DNA of 10,477 nt, from assembly GCA_964431205.1 (NCBI GenBank), contig CAYSIX010000147.1, positions 1-10,477 of the forward strand, written 5' to 3'. Below, piece after piece: positions 6,159 through 10,477 of this stretch (position 1 is the stretch's first letter; every line of letters begins with the position of its first letter). Below the pieces are notes generated by a model. It had not been told where the DNA came from, searched no databases, and worked only from the letters and a program-made list of their open reading frames with translations. Made by a program: the position numbers and the translations under genes. The DNA is from CAYSIX01 sp964431205. GTDB lineage: Bacteria; Planctomycetota; Phycisphaerae; Phycisphaerales; Phycisphaeraceae.

Positions 6159-7793
6159 ATGTCATCTCGCGTGCGGAGTGGGGAGGGCTGGATCACTGGT
6201 CTAAACGGGAGAATCGAGTGTTCCGGGCGGGCGGCGGGTGCGGTCGCACACGCCGGCGGAGAACCGCGACGGCGTGTCGGCGTGGCGTTCGCGGCGTGGC
6301 TTCTGCTTACGGTTTGCAGCGGCGCGGCACAGGCGCAGGAGTTCGACTGGGGCGCGGGCATCCGCGAGATGTTCGAGCAGCTCGTGACCTCGCCGATCCC
6401 GGACGCGGTCGCGCCGCTGATCACGATCGCGCAGAACGCCGACGAGCTGGCCGTGGACGCCATGGCGATCGCCATCGGCATCGCCGAGCGCGAGACGCTC
6501 AACGAGCTGGCGTCACGGCCGCTCGACAAGTCGCTGGAGAAGCGGCTCAAGTCGCTGCAGGTGCTCAAGGCGCAGAACCGCCGCATCAAGCGCAACCTGA
6601 ACCCGCCGCATCAGGAGCAGGACGACGACCCGTTCTTCGGCGCGATGGTGTCGAGCGGGCCGATCACGCCACCGACGGCGGGGATGTCGGTCCCGGCGCG
6701 TTTCGACCTGGAGCGGGGCGAAACGGACCCGGACCTGCGGGCAGCGGCGTTCCTCGTCTTCTCCGGGCAGATCACCGAGCTCGAGCCGTCGACGCTCACC
6801 GCCGACATCACCATTCACAACGACAACGGGCCGACCGAGCTGCGCGTGACGATCGAGGACTTCACCTACGAGCTGCCGAGCTTTCCGATCGAGGGCGTCG
6901 AAACCGGGACGACGGCGGCGGAGCTGGACACGACGCCGGGCGATCCGCTCGGCAAGATCCGGTTGCCGTCGCCCACGGACCGCGTCGGCCTGGTGGACCT
7001 GCGCCTGGCGGTGAAGCTGAGCAATGACCTGTACGGCCCGACGGGCTCGATCGGCCCATCGATCCCCGGGTTCGCCCAGGTCCGCGGCGTCCTCGACTTC
7101 GACACCGGCCGCGCCGTGCTGGTCGGCGACGACCCGATCCTGACGCCGGGCAAGCCGGGCCTCGTCCAGCGCTGGCCCATGTTCGCTGCGCCGTCGATCG
7201 CCGTCTTCGACGCCGACACGCGGGCCATCCGATTCGAGGATTCGTTCTTCGACCTCGAGGCCGGATTCGACACGGGCAACGATCCGACGATCGCGTTCCT
7301 GCGGTTCGTGGACGATTCCTACGCGACCCACGAAAACTCGAGGGACCGGATGCTCGGCGCGTCGCTGGTGATCGCCGACCTGCACGTCGCGAGCGTGTCG
7401 GAAACGATGGTGACGTTTGATGAGTCGGAGCTGCTGATCGAAGACGCGAGCGGCGTCATGCTCCGTGTGCGTCTGACGAACATATCGCTGAAGGTCGCGA
7501 CCGGCGACTTCTTCGCCGACCTCGACATGAACGACCCCACGTTCGTTGCCGACACGATTGGGTCGCCGTTTCTGGCCGAGTACCTCGCGTTCACCGGGCC
7601 ACGTGTGCAAATGATGAGCCCGCTCGCGGCCGGGAGCCTCTACCTGGCGACCGAGCGATTCACGCAGACGGGCCAGTCGATGGCGATTGACTTTGTCAAC
7701 GGCGTGCCCGAGCCGACGGGGATGTGGGTGGTGCTGCTCGCCGCCTTCGCCCGGCGTCGGCGTCGGCGTCGGCGTGGACGTGAGCCGAAGTGA
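6159..7793 (+). CDS. Secreted protein of unknown function with PEP-CTERM sorting signal
   Basis: The product has 544 residues. It has an unusually long n-region of about 36 residues, then RRR followed by a hydrophobic core (about 40-53) and a likely cleavage after AQA (57-59). The C-terminus carries VPEP (Pro-Glu-Pro at 517-519), a short hydrophobic segment MWVVLLAAFA, and a basic tail of eight consecutive arginines: the tripartite PEP-CTERM signal that exosortase (EpsH/XrtA type) recognises. Such proteins are exported, processed and usually end up in the cell envelope or an extracellular matrix with exopolysaccharide. An early segment (about residues 105-150) is helical and charged, with Lys/Arg-rich KSLEKRLKSLQVLKAQNRR. 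The rest alternates short hydrophobic and acidic stretches (for example LTADITIHND, RVTIEDFTYELP), as expected of a beta-rich extracellular domain. I recognise no enzyme motif. It is monocistronic and faces the YHS gene tail-to-tail. Confidence 0.82.
   Translation: MSSRVRSGEGWITGLNGRIECSGRAAGAVAHAGGEPRRRVGVAFAAWLLLTVCSGAAQAQEFDWGAGIREMFEQLVTSPIPDAVAPLITIAQNADELAVDAMAIAIGIAERETLNELASRPLDKSLEKRLKSLQVLKAQNRRIKRNLNPPHQEQDDDPFFGAMVSSGPITPPTAGMSVPARFDLERGETDPDLRAAAFLVFSGQITELEPSTLTADITIHNDNGPTELRVTIEDFTYELPSFPIEGVETGTTAAELDTTPGDPLGKIRLPSPTDRVGLVDLRLAVKLSNDLYGPTGSIGPSIPGFAQVRGVLDFDTGRAVLVGDDPILTPGKPGLVQRWPMFAAPSIAVFDADTRAIRFEDSFFDLEAGFDTGNDPTIAFLRFVDDSYATHENSRDRMLGASLVIADLHVASVSETMVTFDESELLIEDASGVMLRVRLTNISLKVATGDFFADLDMNDPTFVADTIGSPFLAEYLAFTGPRVQMMSPLAAGSLYLATERFTQTGQSMAIDFVNGVPEPTGMWVVLLAAFARRRRRRRRGREPK
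7753..7776 (+). repeat. 6-bp tandem repeat GGCGTC encoding a poly-Arg tail
   Basis: Three exact copies of GGCGTC (7753-7770) are followed by a fourth that ends in G instead of C (7771-7776). In frame they encode alternating CGG and CGT arginine codons, giving eight arginines in a row at the C-terminus of the PEP-CTERM protein. A unit of 6 bp keeps the frame whatever the copy number, so slippage would lengthen or shorten the basic tail without disrupting the protein. Confidence 0.85.
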
Positions 7794-7816
7794 GCGAAAA
7801 CAGGAACGCGCCGCAA

Positions 7817-7856
7817 CGACGCGGCGGGCGGCTGGAGGGTCGCCGCCCGCCGGTCG
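7817..7856. terminator. Strong hairpin between convergent genes, candidate bidirectional terminator
   Basis: CGGCGGGCGGC at 7822-7832 pairs perfectly with GCCGCCCGCCG at 7842-7852 around a 9-base loop. Beyond one bulged G (7821), CGAC 7817-7820 pairs with GTCG 7853-7856, for 15 pairs in all. It sits in the 90-base gap between the PEP-CTERM stop (7793) and the YHS stop (7884), where both transcripts must end. No T-run flanks it on either strand, so it would have to work without a U-tract or as a 3'-end protector. Confidence 0.5.
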
Positions 7857-7883
7857 CGTCGCGGGCGCGGAGCGGGCAAGGCG

Positions 7884-8363
7884 TCAGCGCGCCGGCTCTT
7901 CGGCGAGCTCCCGCCAGTTGGCGTCGGCCTTGCGGATGTGGCCGGCGACGTCCTCGTTGAACTTCGCGGCGATGCTCTCGTCGAGGTTCAGGTACAGCCG
8001 GCCGTCCACGATCTTCCAGACGGTGGGGTCGGCCGAGAACTTCTTGCCGACCGCGACCCCGTAGGCGCAGTACCCGCCGTACTTCGGAAGGTACCGGTCC
8101 GGGTTCTTGCGGAACAGCTCGCGGTGCTCCTCGTTGGCGAAGCGGTACACGGCGCCGTCGTGCTCGGCGGTGATCTGGAAGTCGCCCTTGGTCGGCTCGC
8201 CGAGGGTGAAGTACGCGACGGGGTCGTACCCGTTGAGCGCCAGGCCCGTCTTGTCCGTGTTGATCGAGTCGGCGGCCCACGCGGCGGCGACGCCTACCAG
8301 CAGGACGCCGGCCGCCAGGACCGGTGAGAAACGCGTCACGCGAACGGGACGTAAATCGGACAT
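7884..8363 (-). CDS. Exported YHS-domain protein
   Basis: The product has 159 residues. Residues 12-31 look like a signal peptide (hydrophobic VLAAGVLLVGVAAAW, cleavage near AWA-A/D), so the mature protein should be periplasmic. The domain begins with LNGYDPVAYF (43-52), continues with DGAVYRFAN and the KNPDRYLPKYGGYCAYG block (86-102, with the protein's only Cys at 99), then WKIVDGRLYLNL, and ends with GHIRKADANW. This is the complete pattern of the common stand-alone YHS protein. YHS domains are short modules found in metal-transporting ATPases and phenol hydroxylases and are often proposed to bind metal; the role of the exported single-domain form is not established. A strong AAAAGGAG (8371-8378 on the complement) 7 bases upstream fixes the ATG. 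It is the third gene downstream of the TetR repressor, 93 bases after the AhpD-like gene, which suggests shared regulation. Confidence 0.93.
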   Translation of the reverse strand: MSDLRPVRVTRFSPVLAAGVLLVGVAAAWAADSINTDKTGLALNGYDPVAYFTLGEPTKGDFQITAEHDGAVYRFANEEHRELFRKNPDRYLPKYGGYCAYGVAVGKKFSADPTVWKIVDGRLYLNLDESIAAKFNEDVAGHIRKADANWRELAEEPAR

Positions 8364-8397
8364 CGTGATGCTCCTTTTACATGCACGGGGATCGATG

Positions 8398-8427
8398 CCG
8401 CGAGCGTCGGAACGCCCGACGCCGCGG
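8398..8427 (-). promoter_or_regulatory. 12-bp hairpin between the AhpD-like and YHS genes
   Basis: CCGCG 8398-8402 and GCGTCGG 8404-8410, separated by one bulged A, pair perfectly with CCGACGC 8416-8422 and CGCGG 8423-8427, leaving a 5-base loop (AACGC). It sits in the 93-base gap, about 20 bases upstream of the YHS ribosome binding site. There is no U-tract, so it may act as a partial terminator, an mRNA processing or stability element that sets the ratio of the two products, or simply a spacer structure. Confidence 0.45.
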
Positions 8428-8456
8428 GATCGGTGTGATCCATCAGCTCGGTCGGT

Positions 8457-9014
8457 TCACGCGCGGCTGCCGGCGGGCGCGTCCGTCTCGGCGAACGCCT
8501 CGTCGATCGCCGGGTCGGTCAGGTGGTTGGTGTAGTTCGACAGCGTCTTGAACGCGACGCCGAGCACGACCTCCAGGGCCTGCGCCTCGGTGTAACCCGC
8601 GGCGAGGAAGGCGTCGAGCCCGTCGCGGCCCGGCCGACCGTCGGTGGCCACGACCGCCTCGGCGAACCGCCGCAGCGCCTCGAGCTTCGGATCGTCCAGC
8701 GGTCGGCCTTCGCGAGCCGCGGCGATCACCGCCTCGTCCACGCCCTGCTGCCGGGCGATCGTGCCGTGCGCCGCCAGGCAATAGTCGCAGCCGTTGCGCT
8801 GGCTGACCGCCAGCAGCACGAGCTGTCGCTCGGTGGGGTCGAGCGACACCGTCTCGTACTTGCCCGCCAGGGCGAGGTAGCTCTCGAGCACGGCGGGCGC
8901 GTGCGCCATGACGCCGAGCATGTTGGGGATGAACCCCATCTTCGAGCGCACCTGCTTGAGCGTCGCGGCGGCGCGGTCCGGTGCGTTCTGTTCATTCAAG
9001 GGGGCCAGGTCCAT
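8457..9014 (-). CDS. AhpD-like / carboxymuconolactone decarboxylase family protein (peroxidase-related)
   Basis: The 185-residue protein has no signal peptide and is presumably cytosolic. The active-site signature is GCDYCLAAH: Cys76-x-x-Cys79 followed by His83, with Glu62 a possible proton-relay residue, as in AhpD-type alkylhydroperoxidases. The N-terminal KMGFIPNMLGVMAHAPAVLE block and the C-terminal SNYTNHLTDPAIDEAF block are typical of the peroxidase-related branch of the CMD family rather than of true carboxymuconolactone decarboxylase, which lacks the CxxC. The expected chemistry is thiol-dependent reduction of organic hydroperoxides or related redox work; the physiological substrate is unknown. 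AAAGGAG (9021-9027 on the complement) 6 bases upstream supports the ATG. The gene follows the TetR repressor by 77 bases, and a perfect palindrome at 9057-9076 stands in front of it, so it is the probable main target of that repressor. Confidence 0.92.
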   Translation of the reverse strand: MDLAPLNEQNAPDRAAATLKQVRSKMGFIPNMLGVMAHAPAVLESYLALAGKYETVSLDPTERQLVLLAVSQRNGCDYCLAAHGTIARQQGVDEAVIAAAREGRPLDDPKLEALRRFAEAVVATDGRPGRDGLDAFLAAGYTEAQALEVVLGVAFKTLSNYTNHLTDPAIDEAFAETDAPAGSRA

Positions 9015-9056
9015 GGGTGTCTCCTTTCAGTGAGGGTCACCCACGCCAACCGGGGT

Positions 9057-9076
9057 TCTGGAACGTTTGTTCCAGA
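9057..9076. promoter_or_regulatory. Perfect 8-4-8 palindrome, candidate TetR operator (site 1)
   Basis: TCTGGAAC (9057-9064) and GTTCCAGA (9069-9076) form a perfect inverted repeat around GTTT, 42 bases upstream of the AhpD-like ATG and 15 bases past the tetR stop. Size and symmetry suit a TetR dimer. A related sequence (15 of 20 identical) lies in front of tetR. It is unlikely to be an intrinsic terminator, because on the transcribed strand the T-run precedes the stem instead of following it. I see no convincing -10/-35 pair around it. Confidence 0.6.
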
Positions 9077-9091
9077 CGAATCGAAAAAAAC

Positions 9092-9670
9092 TCACCCCAG
9101 CGTCCGCTCCACCTGATCGATCAGCGTCTGCCGCATCGCCCTCGACGCCCCCGACCGCGTCATCACCATCCCCGCCAGCAGGTGCCCGAGCAGCGCCCGG
9201 CCGAGCTCCGCCGCGTCCAGCCCCCGGTCGATCTCGCCCGCCGCCTGACCCCGCTCCACCAGCCGCGCGAAGAACCGCGCGATGTCCCGAAAACCCTTGC
9301 GCACGATCTTCGCCACCTCCGCGTCGCGCGGCGCCAGCTCCACCGCCGAGTTGACCAGCAGGCACCCCCGGCAGCCCGGCGCACGCGGCGAACCGCTGAT
9401 CAGCGTGCGAAACACGCTCAGGATCGCCTCCCGCGGCGGCCGGCCTTCCGCCGCCGCCCGCATCGCCTCGCCCCGCTCCACCGCGTAACGCCGCAACGCC
9501 TCCAGCAGCACCGCACGCTTGCTCTCGAACGTGTCGTAAAAGCTGCCCCGGTTGATCCCCATCCGCTCGAGCAACCGCTCCATCGACGTCGGCTCGTACC
9601 CGTGCGCCCAGAACGTCTCCATCGCCCGGTCCAGCGCCGCCTCCACGTCGAACTGCTTCTCTCTGGGCAT
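9092..9670 (-). CDS. TetR/AcrR-family transcriptional repressor with CxxC in the sensor domain
   Basis: The 192-residue length is typical. The N-terminal domain (8-55) holds the TetR helix-turn-helix: AMETFWAHGYEPTSMERL, then ERMGINRGSFYDTFESK as the turn and recognition helix. The C-terminal domain is the ligand-binding and dimerisation part, with PGCRGCLLVNSAVEL, in which the only two cysteines (C100, C103) form a CxxC. C103 appears to match the position of the reactive cysteine in NemR-like repressors, judged from memory of that family. ATG 9670 is chosen because GGAG (9678-9681 on the complement) lies 7 bases upstream and the protein then starts MPREKQFDVEAAL, as is usual; a longer open frame to 9733 would overlap the preceding stop. 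Two related dyads (9057-9076, 9702-9721) suggest control of itself and of the AhpD-like and YHS genes. Confidence 0.93.
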   Translation of the reverse strand: MPREKQFDVEAALDRAMETFWAHGYEPTSMERLLERMGINRGSFYDTFESKRAVLLEALRRYAVERGEAMRAAAEGRPPREAILSVFRTLISGSPRAPGCRGCLLVNSAVELAPRDAEVAKIVRKGFRDIARFFARLVERGQAAGEIDRGLDAAELGRALLGHLLAGMVMTRSGASRAMRQTLIDQVERTLG

Positions 9671-9690
9671 CGCGCGGCTCCGACGCCCCA

Positions 9691-9719
9691 AGCGTAGCCC
9701 GTCTGGAACGATCGGTAAA
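9691..9719 (-). promoter_or_regulatory. Candidate sigma70-type promoter of tetR
   Basis: On the minus strand TTTACC (9714-9719 on the complement, 4 of 6 matches) and TACGCT (9691-9696, 3 of 6) are separated by exactly 17 bases. Transcription would start near 9684, leaving a short leader before the tetR ATG at 9670. The candidate operator at 9702-9721 covers the -35 box and most of the spacer. Confidence 0.45.
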
Positions 9720-9721
9720 GA
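9702..9721. promoter_or_regulatory. Degenerate copy of the palindrome, candidate TetR operator (site 2)
   Basis: The sequence starts with the same nine bases as site 1 (TCTGGAACG) and agrees at 15 of 20 positions overall; the second half-site is weaker (GGTAAAGA against GTTCCAGA). It lies in the 59-base gap between the methyltransferase stop and the tetR start, across the candidate promoter, which fits autorepression. Confidence 0.5.
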
Positions 9722-9729
9722 CCGGCCGC

Positions 9730-10477
9730 TCAACGGAGCGCGCCGGCTCGCTCACTCGCCCGCGTCGGCGGCCGCCGCGCCACGAACGTCAGCGTGCGGT
9801 CATCGGCACGCGGCGGACGCGCCTCGTACCCGCCATGCACCACGACATCGCGGTAGCCGGTCGCCCGCAGCATCAGCGTCATCTCGTGCAACCCGTACCA
9901 GCGCTCGTCAACGGTCACGCTCTGCTCGTCGAGCACCCGCGGACTCGGCCCGTCACCGCTGAGCCGCTCGTAGCGCAGCGTGACGCGAACCACCTGCGCG
10001 ACCCAATCCACCGCCTCGACCCGCACATGCTTCTGAAGGACCGTGCCGTCCTCGGCGAGTCGCCGGCCACGAAGACGCCAGCGGCCGATCGCCCCGGCGT
10101 CATCGAACACCGCCGCCCCCTCCAGGTAGAGCACCGCGACGAGCAGGCCCGCGGGCCCGAGGTGTGCGCCGATCCGACGCAACGCCTCGCCCACCGTCTC
10201 GGCGTCCGGCAGGAGCTGCAGCGTGCCGCAGGGGATGATCGCCGCATCGAACCGTGTCGGCAGCGCCAGCGACTCGGCGGACATCACGTGCACGTCGGCG
10301 ACGCGACCGGCGGCCTCGAGGCGTCGGCGGCAGCGCGCGACCTGGTCGGGCGACGGATCGATGCCCGTGACCCGGTGCCCGCCCGCGAGCAGGGGCAGCA
10401 TGACCCGGCCGGTCCCGCATCCGACGTCCAGCACGCGCTGCGGGCGTCCACGGCCTGAGTCCCGCAGGAGCTGCTGG
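9730..10477 (-). CDS. Class I SAM-dependent methyltransferase (5' end outside window)
   Basis: The frame is open from the window edge to a TGA at 9730-9732. About 14 residues precede the first possible start (GTG 10434), and the sequence RVLDVGCGTGRV begins right there, so the true start lies beyond the window. The Rossmann-fold motifs are clear: motif I LDVGCGTG, an acidic end of strand 2 in VTGIDPSPDQ, the SAESLALP loop, and IIPCGTLQLLPD as motif IV. The C-terminal half (WRLRGRRLAEDGT to DERWYGLHEMTLMLRATGY) resembles the beta-rich extension of small-molecule methyltransferases of the Methyltransf_25/11 type. The acceptor substrate cannot be read from the sequence. The gene ends 59 bases before tetR on the same strand, but tetR has its own promoter candidate, so co-transcription is uncertain. 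Confidence 0.88.
   Translation of the reverse strand, partial: QQLLRDSGRGRPQRVLDVGCGTGRVMLPLLAGGHRVTGIDPSPDQVARCRRRLEAAGRVADVHVMSAESLALPTRFDAAIIPCGTLQLLPDAETVGEALRRIGAHLGPAGLLVAVLYLEGAAVFDDAGAIGRWRLRGRRLAEDGTVLQKHVRVEAVDWVAQVVRVTLRYERLSGDGPSPRVLDEQSVTVDERWYGLHEMTLMLRATGYRDVVVHGGYEARPPRADDRTLTFVARRPPTRASERAGALR

Noticed and set aside
6312..6320. Possible lipoprotein cysteine in the PEP-CTERM protein (LTVC, Cys53)
   Set aside because: The residue before Cys is Val instead of Gly, Ala or Ser, and a standard AQA cleavage site follows a few residues later.
6513..7610. A long minus-strand open frame opposite the PEP-CTERM gene
   Set aside because: The product is rich in Arg, Val and Asp with no signal or motif. 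The sense gene has a ribosome binding site, a signal peptide and a sorting signal.
7753..7776. Short repeats considered as a CRISPR-like array
   Set aside because: The unit is only 6 bp, without spacers, and lies inside a coding frame.
9057..9090. Palindrome plus A/T-run read as an intrinsic terminator of tetR
   Set aside because: On the strand being transcribed the T-run comes before the stem, not after it. The related sequence in front of tetR favours an operator.
10432..10434. GTG as the real start of the methyltransferase
   Set aside because: The SAM-binding motif would begin at residue 2, and the frame stays open upstream with plausible coding sequence to the window edge.

Overview
The window is very GC-rich, densely coding bacterial DNA. 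It most likely comes from a planctomycete, probably of the Phycisphaerae type. This is an inference from a PEP-CTERM sorting signal, the long exported proteins, the style of the MetH, SppA and IspD sequences, and the GC-rich codon use; no ribosomal RNA or other phylogenetic marker lies in the window. Nothing indicates a phage, plasmid, transposon or CRISPR locus.

Layout, plus strand, 1-7793. The window opens inside metH (cobalamin-dependent methionine synthase), showing the end of the B12-binding domain and the whole AdoMet activation domain. After a candidate promoter comes a two-gene unit: an exported YceI-like lipid-binding protein whose stop overlaps the start (ATGA) of an unrecognised protein with about ten membrane segments. 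A tRNA-Ala(UGC) follows, then a full-length, double-domain signal peptide peptidase SppA with both catalytic residues present. Next are ispD (MEP-pathway cytidylyltransferase, enlarged by two insertions) and a secreted protein of unknown function that ends in a PEP-CTERM signal with an eight-arginine tail encoded by a 6-bp tandem repeat.

Layout, minus strand, 10477-7884. Reading in the direction of transcription there is a class I SAM-dependent methyltransferase (5' end outside the window), a TetR/AcrR-type repressor, an AhpD-like carboxymuconolactone-decarboxylase-family protein with a CxxC active site, and an exported YHS-domain protein. This strand converges on the PEP-CTERM gene across a strong hairpin at 7817-7856.

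The most interesting part is the tetR-CMD-YHS cluster. A perfect 8+4+8 dyad (9057-9076) stands in front of the CMD gene. A second copy, identical at 15 of 20 positions, stands in front of tetR (9702-9721), where it overlaps the -35 box and spacer of a candidate promoter. The repressor's only two cysteines form a CxxC pair in the sensor domain. Together this suggests a small self-regulated redox or electrophile-responsive module. The parts belong to known families; the operator sequence, the assignment of the signal and the role of the exported YHS protein are inferences. The rest of the window is mostly housekeeping genes.
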